From Acanthosepion lycidas (lineage: Eukaryota > Mollusca > Cephalopoda > Sepiida > Sepiidae), in contig CAWVQA010000049.1 in NCBI GenBank assembly GCA_963932145.1, forward strand, positions 1 to 64,000: DNA of 64,000 nucleotides. Direction: 5' to 3'. Below are positions 53,666-64,000 of the stretch, piece after piece. The notes beneath the pieces were generated by a model. It was not told the origin of the DNA and did no database searches. It saw only the letters and a list, made by a program, of their open reading frames with translations. The translations under genes and the position numbers were made by a program. How positions within the stretch are numbered: the first letter of the stretch is position 1; each line of letters opens with the position of its first letter.

Positions 53666-54288
53666 TTTACATGCAAAATCAAGCTGTTTTTGACTACTTT
53701 TTAATGCTAGTTTGTAAATATCAATAACTCTTTGAAAACATTAGAAAAACAAAGAAATTATTGAAAATCGATATGAAATCAATCAAAACTTATTGATTTT
53801 AACTAGTTTCAGAAGTTTTGACAAAGATATATTTAAGATTTTATGTTTTACACAACTTTTAATTACATAGCGATTTACATGCAAAATCTAGCTTTTTTCA
53901 CTACTTTTTAACGCTAGTTTGTAAATATCAATAACTGTTTGAAAACATTAGAAAAACAATGAAATTATTGAAAATAGATATGAAATCAATCAAAACATAT
54001 TGATTTTAACTAGTTTCAGAAGTTTTGACAAAGTTATATTTAAGATTTTATGTTTTACACAACTTTTAATTACATAGAGATTTACATGCAAAATCTAGCT
54101 TTTTTCACTACTTTTTCAACGTTAGTTTGTAAATATCAATAACACTTTGAAAACATTAGAAAAACAATGAAATTATTGAAAATCGATATGGAATCAATCA
54201 AAACTTATTGATTTTAACTAGTTTCAGAAGTTTTGACAAAGTTATATTTAAGATTTTATGTTTTACACAACTTTTAATTACATAGCGA
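53666..54288 (+). repeat. Three monomers linking two repeat blocks
   Basis: Q(aatgct, acaaagaaa, gatatattt), P(atagat, aacatattg) and C. The P monomer's atagat with aacatattg matches the monomer at 2,281-2,486, which lies in front of the left copy of the paired block, although that one is 206 bp and is followed directly by Y. This suggests the shared history of the two distant regions may extend slightly left of 54,289. Confidence 0.75.
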
Positions 54289-57200
54289 TTTACATGCAAA
54301 ATCAAGCTGTTTTTGACTACTTTTTAACGCTAGTTTGTAAATATAAATAACTCTTTCAAAACATTAGTAAAACAATGAAATTATTGAAAATCGATATGAA
54401 ATCAATCAAAACTTATTGATTTTAACTAGTTTCAGAAGTTTTGACAAAGTTTTATTTAAGATTTTATGTTTTACACAACTTTTAATTACATAGCGATTTA
54501 CATTCAAAATCTAGCTTTTTTCACTACTTTTTAACGCTAGTTTGTAAATATCAATAACTGTTTGAAAACATTAGAAAAACAATGAAATTATTGAAAATCG
54601 ATATGAAATCAATCAAAACTTATTGATTTTAACTAGTTTCAGAAGTTTTGACAAATATATATTTAAGATTTTATGTTTTACACAACTTTTAATTACATAG
54701 AGATTTACATGCAAAATCTAGCTTTTTTCACTACTTTTTAACGCTAGTTTGTAAATATCAATAACTGTTTGAAAACATTAGAAAAACAATGAAATTATTG
54801 AAAATCGATATGAAATCAATCAAAACTTATTGATTTTAACTAGTTTCAGAAGTTTTGACAAAGTTATATTTAAGATATTATGTTTTACACAACTTTTAAT
54901 TACATAGCGATTTACATGCAAAATCATGCTGTTTTTGACTACTTTTTAACGCTAGTTTGTAAATATCAATAACTGTTTGAAAACATTAGAAAAACAATGA
55001 AATTATTGAAAATCGATATGAAATCAATCAAAACTTATTGATTTTAACTAGTTTCAGAAGTTTTGACACAGTTATATTTAAGATTTTATGTTTTACACAA
55101 CTTTTAATTACATAGCGATTTACATGCAAAATCTAGCTTTTTTCACTACTTTTTAACGCTAGTTTGTAAATATCAATAACTCTTTGAAAACATTAGAAAA
55201 ACAATGAAATTATTGAAAATCGATATGAAATCAATCAAAACTTATTGATTTTAACTAGTTTCAGAAGTTTTGACAAAGTTATATTTAAGATATTATGTTT
55301 TACACAACTTTTAATTACAAAGAGATTTACATGCAAAATCTAGCTTTTTACAATACTTTTTAACGTTAGTTTGTAAATATCAATAACACTTTGAAAACAT
55401 TGGAAAAACAATGAAATTATTGAATATCGATATGGAATCAATCAAAACTTATTGATTTTAACTAGTTTCAGAAGTTTTGACAAAGTTTTATTTAAGATTT
55501 TATGTTTTACACAACTTTTAATTACATAGCGATTTACATGCAAAATCAAGCTGTTTTTGACTACTTTTTAACGCTAGTTTGTAAATATCAATAACTCTTT
55601 GAAAACATTAGAAAAACAATGAAATTATTGAAAATCGATATGAAATCAATCAAAACTTATTGATTTTAACTAGTTTCAGAAGTTTTGACAAAGATATATT
55701 TAAGATTTTATGTTTTACACAACTTTTAATTACATAGCGATTTACATGCAAAATCTAGCTTTTTTCACTACTTTTTAACGCTAGTTTGTAAATATCAATA
55801 ACTGTTTGAAAACATTAGAAAAACAACGAAATTATTGAAAATCGATATGAAATCAATCAAAACTTATTGATTTTAACTAGTTTCAGAAGTTTTGACAAAG
55901 TTATATTTAATATTTTATGTTTTACACAACTTTTAATTACATAGAGATTTACATGCAAAATCTAGCTTTTTTCACTACTTTTTAACGCTAGTTTGTAAAT
56001 ATGAATAACTGTTTGAAAACATTAGAAAAACAATGAAATTATTGAAAATAGATATGAAATCAATCAAAACTTATTGATTTTAACTAGTTTCAGAAGTTTT
56101 GACAAAGTTATATTTAAGATTTTATGTTTTACACAACTTTTAATTACATAGAGATTTACATGCAAAATCTAGCTTTTTTCACTACTTTTTCAACGTTAGT
56201 TTGTAAATATCAATAACACTTTGAAAACATTAGAAAAACAATGAAATTATTGAAAATCGATATGAAATCAATCAAAACTTATTGATTTTAACTAGTTTCA
56301 GAAGTTTTGACAAATATATATTTAAGATTTTATGTTTTACACAACTTTTAATTACATAGAGATTTACATGCAAAATCTAGCTTTTTTCACTACTTTTTAA
56401 CGCTAGTTTGTAAATATCAATAACTGTTTGAAAACATTAGAAAAACAATGAAATTATTGAAAATCGATATGAAATCAATCAAAACTTATTGATTTTAACT
56501 AGTTTCAGAAGTTTTGACAAAGTTATATTTAAGATATTATGTTTTACACAACTTTTAATTACATAGCGATTTACATGCAAAATCATGCTGTTTTTGACTA
56601 CTTTTTAACGCTAGTTTGTAAATATCAATAACTGTTTGAAAACATTAGAAAAACAATGAAATTATTGAAAATCGATATGAAATCAATCAAAACTTATTGA
56701 TTTTAACTAGTTTCAGAAGTTTTGACAAAGTTATATTTAAGATTTTATGTTTTACACAACTTTTAATTACGTAGCGATTTACATGCAAAATCTAGCTTTT
56801 TTCACTACTTTTTAACGCTAGTTTGTAAATATCAATAACTCTTCGAAAACATTAGAAAAACAATGAAATTATTGAAAATCGATATGAAATCAATCAAAAC
56901 TTATTGATTTTAACTAGTTTCAGAAGTTTTGACAAAGTTATATTTAAGATATTATGTTTTACACAACTTTTAATTACATAGAGATTTACATGCAAAATCT
57001 AGCTTTTTACACTACTTTTTCAACGTTAGTTTGTAAATATCAATAACACTTTGAAAACATTGGAAAAACAATGAAATTATTGAATATCGATATGGAATCA
57101 ATCAAAACTTATTGATTTTAACTAGTTTCAGAAGTTTTGACAAAGTTATATTTAAGATTTTATGTTTTACACAACTTTTAATTACATAGCGATTTACATG

Positions 57201-57397
57201 CAAAATCTAGCTTTTTTCACTACTTTTTCAACGTTAGTGTGTAAATATCAATAACACTTTGAAAACATTAGAAAAACAATGAAATTATTGAAAATCGATA
57301 TGGAATCAATCAAAACTTATTGATTTTAACTAGTTTCAGAAGTTTTGACAAAGTTATATTTAAGATTTTATGTTTTACACAACTTTTAATTACATAG
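54289..57397 (+). repeat. Right copy of the block shared with 2,487-5,388
   Basis: Begins Y, P(tacattc), P, E, P(ctc), D, as at 2,487. It shares tgacacag, cgtagcg, tcttcgaaaa and gttagtgtg with the left copy at offsets of 51,802 and then 52,009. Its D monomer near 55,316 has acaaagag and acaatac and takes a C-like tail ending gttttattt, so a D and the following C of the left copy appear fused. A P with atgaataactg and taatatttt lies around 55,900-56,010. The rightmost 763 bp is identical to the left copy by eye. Confidence 0.85.
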
Positions 57398-60300
57398 CGA
57401 TTTACATGCAAAATCAAGCTGTTTTTGACTACTTTTTAACGCTAGTTTGTAAATATAAATAACTCTTTCAAAACATTAGTAAAACAATGAAATTATTGAA
57501 AATCGATATGAAATAAATCAAAACTTATTGATTTTAACTAGTTTCAGAAGTTTTGACAAAGTTTTATTTAAGATTTTATGTTTTACACAACTTTTAATTA
57601 CATAGCGATTTACATGCAAAATCTAGCTTTTTTCACTACTTTTTAACGCTAGTTTGTAAATATCAATAACTGTTTGAAAACATTAGAAAAACAATGAAAT
57701 TATTGAAAATCGATATGAAATCAATCAAAACTTATTGATTTTAACTAGTTTCAGAAGTTTTGACAAATATATATTTAAGATTTTATGTTTTACACAACTT
57801 TTAATTACATAGAGATTTACATGCAAAATCTAGCTTTTTTCACTACTTTTTAACGCTAGTTTGTAAATATCAATAACTGTTTGAAAACATTAGAAAAACA
57901 ATGAAATTATTGAAAATCGATATGAAATCAATCAAAACTTATTGATTTTAACTAGTTTCAGAAGTTTTGACAAAGATATATTTAAGATTTTATGTTTTAC
58001 ACAACTTTTAATTACATAGAGATTTACATGTAAAATCTAGCTTTTTTCACTACTTTTTAACGCTAGTTTGTAAATATCAATAACTGTTTGAAAACATTAG
58101 AAAAACAATGAAATTATTGAATATCGATATGGAATCAATCAAAACTTATTGATTTTAACTAGTTTCAGAAGTTTTGACAAAGTTTTATTTAAGATTTTAT
58201 GTTTTACACAACTTTTAATTACATAGCGATTTACATGCAAAATCAAGCTGTTTTTGACTACTTTTTAACGCTAGTTTGTAAATATCAATAACTCTTTGAA
58301 AACATTAGAAAAACAATGAAATTATTGAAAATCGATATGAAATCAATCAAAACTTATTGATTTTAACTAGTTTCAGAAGTTTTGACAAAGTTTTATTTAA
58401 GATTTTATGTTTTACACAACTTTTAATTACATAGAGATTTACATGCAAAATCTAGCTTTTTTCACTTCTTTTTAACGCTAGTTTGTAAATATCAATAACT
58501 GTTTGAAAACATTAGAAAAACAATGAAATTATTGAAAATCGATATGAAATCAATCAAAACTTATTGATTTTAACTAGTTTCAGAAGTTTTGACAAAGTTA
58601 TATTTAAGATTTTATGTTTTACACAACTTTTAATTACATAGCGATTTACATGCAAAATCTAGTTTTTTTCACTACTTTTTCAACGTTAGTTTGTAAATAT
58701 CAATAACACTTTGAAAACATTAGAAAAACAATGAAATTATTGAAAATCGATATGGAATCAATCAAAACTTATTGATTTTAACTAGTTTCAGAAGTTTTGA
58801 CAAAGTTTTATTTAAGATTTTATGTTTTACACAACTTTTAATTACATAGCGATTTACATGCAAAATCAAGCTGTTTTTGACTACTTTTTAATGCTAGTTT
58901 GTAAATATCAATAACTCTTTGAAAACATTAGAAAAACAAAGAAATTATTGAAAATCGATATGAAATCAATCAAAACTTATTGATTTTAACTAGTTTCAGA
59001 AGTTTTGACAAAGTTATATTTAAGATTTTATGTTTTACACAACTTTTAATTACATAGCGATTTACATGCAAAATCTAGCTTTTTTCACTACTTTTTAACG
59101 CTAGTTTGTAAATATCAATAACTCTTTGAAAACATTAGAAAAACAATGAAATTATTGAAAATCGATATGAAATCAATCAAAACTTATTGATTTTAACTAG
59201 TTTCAGAAGTTTTGACAAAGTTATATTTAAGATATTATGTTTTACACAACTTTTAATTACATAGAGATTTACATGCAAAATCTAGCTTTTTACACTACTT
59301 TTTCAACGTTAGTTTGTAAATATCAATAACACTTTGAAAACATTGGAAAAACAATGAAATTATTGAATATCGATATGGAATCAATCAAAACTTATTGATT
59401 TTATCTAGTTTCAGAAGTTTTGACAAAGTTATATTTAAGATTTTATGTTTTACACAACTTTTAATTACATAGCGATTTACATGCAAAATCAAGCTGTTTT
59501 TGACTACTTTTTAACGCTAGTTTGTAAATATCAATAACTCTTTCAAAACATTAGTAAAACAATGAAATTATTGAAAATCGATATGAAATCAATCTAAACT
59601 TATTGATTTTAACTAGTTTCAGAAGTTTTGACAAAGTTTTATTTAAGATTTTATGTTTTACACAACTTTTAATTACATAGCGATTTACATGCAAAATCTA
59701 GCTTTTTTCACTACTTTTTAACGCTAGTTTGTAAATATCAATAACTGTTTGAAAACATTAGAAAAACAATGAAATTATTGAAAATCGATATGAAATCAAT
59801 CAAAACTTATTGATTTTAACTAGTTTCAGAAGTTTTGACAAATATATCTTTAAGATTTTATGTTTTACACAACTTTTAATTACATAGAGATTTACATGCA
59901 AAATCTAGCTTTTTTCACTACTTTTTAACGCTAGTTTGTAAATATCAATAACTGTTTGAAAACATTAGAAAAACAATGAAATTATTGAAAATCGATATGA
60001 AATCAATCAAAACTTATTGATTTTAACTAGTTTCAGAAGTTTTGACAAAGTTATATTTAAGATATTATGTTTTACACAACTTTTAATTACATAGCGATTT
60101 ACATGCAAAATCATGCTGTTTTTGACTACTTTTTAACGCTAGTTTGTAAATATCAATAACTGTTTGAAAACATTAGAAAAACAATGAAATTATTGAAAAT
60201 CGATATGAAATCAATCAAAACTTATTGATTTTAACTAGTTTCAGAAGTTTTGACAAAGTTATATTTAAGATTTTATGTTTTACACAACTTTTAATTACAT

Positions 60301-63006
60301 AGCGATTTACATGCAAAATCTAGCTTTTTTCACTACTTTTTAACGCTAGTTTGTAAATATCAATAACTGTTTGAAAACATTAGAAAAACAATGAAATTAT
60401 TGAAAATCGATATGAAATCAATCAAAACTTATTGATTTTAACTAGTTTCAGAAGTTTTGACAAAGTTATATTTAAGATATTATGTTTTACACAACTTTTA
60501 ATTACATAGAGATTTACATGCAAAATCTAGCTTTTTACACTACTTTTTCAACGTTAGTTTGTAAATATCAATAACACTTTGAAAACATTGGAAAAACAAT
60601 GAAATTATTGAATATCGATATGGAATCAATCAAAACTTATTGATTTTAACTAGTTTCAGAAGTTTTGACAAAGTTATATTTAAGATTTTATGTTTGACAC
60701 AACTTTTAATTACATAGCGATTTACATGCAAAATCTAGCTTTTTTCACTACTTTTTCAACGTTAGTTTGTAAATATCAATAACACTTTGAAAACATTAGA
60801 AAAACAATGAAATTATTGAAAATCGATATGGAATCAATCAAAACTTATTGATTTTAACTAGTTTCAGAAGTTTTGACAAAGTTTTATTTAAGATTTTATG
60901 TTTGACACAACTTTTAATTACATAGCGATTTACATGCAAAATCAAGCTGTTTTTGACTACTTTTTAACGCTAGTTTGTAAATATAAATAACTCTTTGAAA
61001 ACATTAGAAAAACAATGAAATTATTGAAAATCGATATGAAATCAATCAAAACTTATTGATTTTAACTAGTTTCAGAAGTTTTGACAAAGATATATTTAAG
61101 ATTTTATGTTTTACACAACTTTTAATTACATAGCGATTTACATGCAAAATCAAGCTGTTTTTCACTACTTTTTAACGCTAGATTGTAAATATCAACAACT
61201 GTTTGAAAACATTAGAAAAACAATGAAATTATTGAAAATCGATATGAAATCAATCAAAACTTATTGATTTTAACTAGTTTCAGAAGTTTTGACAAAGTTT
61301 TATTTCAGATTTAATGTTTTACAAAAATTTTAATTACATAGCGATTTACATGCAAAATCAAGCTTTTTTTGACTACTTTTTAATGCTAGTTTGTAAATAT
61401 AAATAACTCTTTCAAAACATTAGAAAAACAATGAAATTATTGAAAATAGATATGAAATCAATCAAAACTTATTGATTTTATCTAGTTTCAGAAGTTTTGA
61501 CAAAGTTATATTTAAGATTTTATGTTTTACACAACTTTTAATTACATAGAGATTTACATGCAAAATCTAGCTTTTTTCACTACTTTTTCAACGTTAGTTT
61601 GTAAATATCAATAACACTTTGAAAACATTAGAAAAACAATGAAATTATTGAAAATCGATATGGAATCAATCAAAACTTATTGATTTTAACTAGTTTCAGA
61701 AGTTTTGACAAAGTTATATTTAAGATTTTATGTTTTACACAACTTTTAATTACATAGCGATTTACATGCAAAATCAAGCTGTTTTTGACTACTTTTTAAC
61801 GCTAGTTTGTAAATATCAATAACTCTTTCAAAACATTAGTAAAACAATGAAATTATTGAAAATCGATATGAAATCAATCAAAACTTATTGATTTTAACTA
61901 GTTTCAGAAGTTTTGACAAAGTTTTATTTAAGATTTTATGTTTTACACAACTTTTAATTACATAGCGATTTACATGCAAAATCTAGCATTTTTCACTACT
62001 TTTTAACGCTAGTTTGTAAATATCAATAACTGTTTGAAAACATTAGAAAAACAATGAAATTATTGAAAATCGATATGAAATCAATCAAAACTTATTGATT
62101 TTAACTAGTTTCAGAAGTTTTGACAAATATATATTTAAGATTTTATGTTTTACACAACTTTTAATTACATAGCGATTTACATGCAAAATCAAGCTGTTTT
62201 TGACTACTTTTTAACGCTAGTTTGTAAATATCAATAACTCTTTCAAAACATTAGTAAAAACAATGAAATTATTGAAAATCGATATGAAATCAATCAAAAC
62301 TTATTGATTTTAACTAGTTTCAGAAGTTTTGACAAAGTTTTATTTAAGATTTTATGTTTTACACAACTTTTAATTACTTAGCGATTTACATGCAAACTCT
62401 AGCTTTTTTCACTACTTTTTAACGCTAGTTTGTAAATATCAATAACTGTTTGAAAACATTAGAAAAACAATGAAATTATTGAAAATCGATATGAAATCAA
62501 TCAAAACTTATTGATTTTAACTAGTTTCAGAAGTTTTGACAAATATATATTTAAGATTTTATGTTTTACACAACTTTTAATTACATAGCGATTTACATGC
62601 AAAATCATGCTGTTTTTGACTACTTTTTAACGCTAGTTTGTAAATATCAATAACTGTTTGAAAACATTAGAAAAACAATGAAATTATTGAAAATCGATAT
62701 GAAATCAATCAAAACTTATTGATTTTAACTAGTTTCAGAAGTTTTGACAAAGTTATATTTAAGATTTTATGTTTTACACAACTTTTAATTACATAGCGAT
62801 TTACATGCAAAATCTAGCTTTTTTCACTACTTTTTAACGCTAGTTTGTAAATATTAATAACTCTTTGAAAACATTAGAAAAACAATGAAATTATTGAAAA
62901 TCGATATGAAATCAATCAAAACTTATTGATTTTAACTAGTTTCAGAAGTTTTGACAAAGATATATTTAAGATTTTATGTTTTACACAACTTTTAATTACA
63001 TAGAGA
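57398..63006 (+). repeat. Mosaic satellite segment, right side
   Basis: Only satellite monomers are present. It includes a Y with atgaaataaatc, the chimeric P/D monomer at 58,023, Q(acaaagaaa), a D with tttatctag near 59,270, Y at 59,476 followed by P, P, E, P, D, two copies with tttgacacaac (about 60,691 and 60,900), Q(gctagattg, atcaacaac) near 61,135, Q with tcaagctttttttgac, further Y monomers near 61,759 and 62,180, the second with an extra A (attagtaaaaac), and gcaaactctag near 62,393. No adjacent block repeats neatly. Confidence 0.82.
58023..58229 (+). repeat. Chimeric monomer: P head with tacatgtaaa, D-like tail
   Basis: The head carries tttacatgtaaa (a perfect 12-bp palindrome), ctagctttttt and ataactg, all plain-family or P-variant states. 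From gaatatcgatatgg onward it follows family D, and it ends gttttatttaag as in C or Y. At least one and possibly two exchanges within or near the monomer are implied. It lies between a P monomer and a normal Q monomer. Confidence 0.7.
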
Positions 63007-63420
63007 TTTACATGTAAAATCTAGCTTTTTTCACTACTTTTTAACGCTAGTTTGTAAATATCAATAACTGTTTGAAAACTTTAGAAAAACAATGAAATTA
63101 TTGAAAATAGATATGAAATCAATCAAAACTTATTGATTTTAACTAGTTTCAGAAGTTTTGACAAAGTTATATTTAAGATTTTATGTTTTACACAACTTTT
63201 AATTACATAGAGATTTACATGCAAAATCTAGCTTTTTTCACTACTTTTTAACGCTAGTTTGTAAATATCAATAACTGTTTGAAAACTTTAGAAAAACAAT
63301 GAAATTATTGAAAATAGATATGAAATCAATCAAAACTTATTGATTTTAACTAGTTTCAGAAGTTTTGACAAAGTTATATTTAAGATTTTATGTTTTACAC
63401 AACTTTTAATTACATAGAGA
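63007..63420 (+). repeat. Tandem pair of monomers sharing a rare variant
   Basis: Monomers 63,007-63,213 and 63,214-63,420 both read gaaaactttag (63,074 and 63,281, exactly 207 bp apart) where other monomers read gaaaacattag. Both also have atagat. They differ at tacatgtaaa against tacatgcaaa. The shared private state in neighbours is the mark of a one-monomer duplication. Confidence 0.88.
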
Positions 63421-64000
63421 TTTACATGCAAAATCTAGCTTTTTTCACTACTTTTTCAACGTTAGTTTGTAAATATCAATAACACTTTGAAAACATTAGA
63501 AAAACAATGAAATTATTGAAAATCGATATGGAATCAATCAAAACTTATTGATTTTAACTAGTTTCAGAAGTTTTGACAAAGTTATATTTAAGATTTTATG
63601 TTTTACACAACTTTTAATTACATAGCGATTTACATGCAAAATCAAGCTGTTTTTGACTACTTTTTAACGCTAGTTTGTAAATATCAATAACTCTTTCAAA
63701 ACATTAGTAAAACAATGAAATTATTGAAAATCGATATGAAATCAATCAAAACTTATTGATTTTAACTAGTTTCAGAAGTTTTGACAAAGTTTTATTTAAG
63801 ATTTTATGTTTTACACAACTTTTAATTGCATAGCGATTTACATGCAAAATCTAGCTTTTTTCACTACTTTTTAACGCTAGTTTGTAAATATCAATAACTG
63901 TTTGAAAACATTAGAAAAACAATGAAATTATTGAAAATCGATATGAAATCAATCAAAACTTATTGATTTTAACTAGTTTCAGAAGTTTTGACAAATATAT
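63421..64000 (+). repeat. Final C, Y and truncated P monomers
   Basis: A C monomer and a Y monomer (with aattgcatag at its end) are followed by a P monomer from 63,837 that is cut by the window edge after 164 bp, within acaaatatat. The C-Y-P(acaaatatat) order is the same as at 46,194-46,816 and 50,968-51,590, so the array clearly continues past the window. Confidence 0.88.

Larger units (their letters stand above)
1..64000 (+). repeat. Tandem satellite array, 207-bp AT-rich monomer, about 308 copies
   Basis: The window is filled end to end by a monomer that I phase at tttacatgcaaaatc. Successive starts at 1, 209, 417, 624, 831 and 1039 give lengths of 208, 208, 207, 207 and 208. The extra base comes either from tcaagctg/tcatgctg replacing tctagct near base 15, or from caacgtt replacing aacgct near base 37. 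All monomers lie in one orientation and no insertion breaks the array. The 207-bp consensus has 47 G+C. ClaI (ATCGAT) and SpeI (ACTAGT) sites occur in nearly every monomer. Such arrays are typical of eukaryotic centromeric or pericentromeric heterochromatin; that placement is inference, because no flanking chromosome sequence is present. The monomer matches no satellite I can name. The array continues beyond both ends. Confidence 0.99.

Noticed and set aside
1-64000. CRISPR array or other repeat-spacer structure
   Set aside because: Repeats abut directly with no unique spacers, and the unit is about 207 bp, far longer than CRISPR repeats.
1-64000. CENP-B box
   Set aside because: The nearest strings, such as aacattggaaaaac in D monomers, lack the essential TTCG...CGGG core on either strand.
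1-64000. Retroelement, LINE, SINE or DNA transposon remains
   Set aside because: Every stretch I read aligns to the monomer; no poly-A tail, terminal inverted repeat or coding remnant was seen.
1-64000. tRNA, rRNA, promoter or terminator-like elements
   Set aside because: AT-rich strings resembling TATA or T-run terminators occur in every monomer as part of the repeat, and no structured RNA gene is visible.
1-64000. Telomere or short-motif microsatellite
   Set aside because: No short simple repeat such as TTAGGG, TTAGG or TTTAGGG runs is present; the only period below 200 bp is the roughly 10-bp A-tract phasing.

Overview
The whole 64 kb window is one uninterrupted array of a tandem satellite DNA. 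About 308 monomers lie head to tail, all in the same orientation, with no unique sequence, gene, RNA gene or recognisable transposon between them. The usual monomer is 207 bp. Common 208-bp variants carry one extra base, three neighbouring monomers are 206 bp, and three copies of a 39-bp monomer fragment occur. I counted 47 G+C in the 207-bp consensus (about 23% GC). A long, AT-rich, complex satellite with multi-monomer higher-order repeats (HORs) indicates a eukaryotic nuclear genome, most likely centromeric or pericentromeric (possibly subtelomeric) heterochromatin. I do not recognise the monomer and cannot name the species.

Diagnostic bases sort the monomers into families. P (plain, 207 bp) has tctagctttttt, taacgct and mostly ataactg. 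Q (208 bp) has tcaagctg with one extra base. Y is a Q subtype with attagtaaaac. C (208 bp) has caacgtt, ataacac and atggaatc. D has ctttttacac, aacattgg and gaatatcg. E (208 bp) has tcatgctg. V is a C subtype with tctagttttttt.

Layout. 1-2,486: mixed monomers, ending in three 206-bp monomers. 2,487-5,388: a block that recurs at 54,289-57,397. 5,389-15,253: mosaic. 15,254-21,068: two near-identical 14-monomer blocks. 22,824-34,260: a block tagged by a 39-bp fragment, in three copies, two of them colinear over 3,982 bp. 34,261-36,848: mosaic. 36,849-44,947: four copies of a 9-monomer HOR (1,869 bp), one enlarged to 12 monomers. 44,948-53,665: nested 8-monomer (1,660 bp), 23-monomer (4,774 bp) and 3-monomer (622 bp) repeats. 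53,666-64,000: the second copy of the early block, then mosaic. The array runs off both ends of the window.

Nothing here works as a protein pathway. The sequence shows a satellite evolving by repeated unequal exchange in blocks of 1, 3, 5, 8, 9, 14, about 19 and 23 monomers. Each monomer also carries a run of A-tracts in helical phase (predicted bent DNA) and a conserved 8-bp-stem dyad, which are candidate features for nucleosome or chromatin-protein positioning. All comparisons were made by eye, so 'identical' means no difference noticed.
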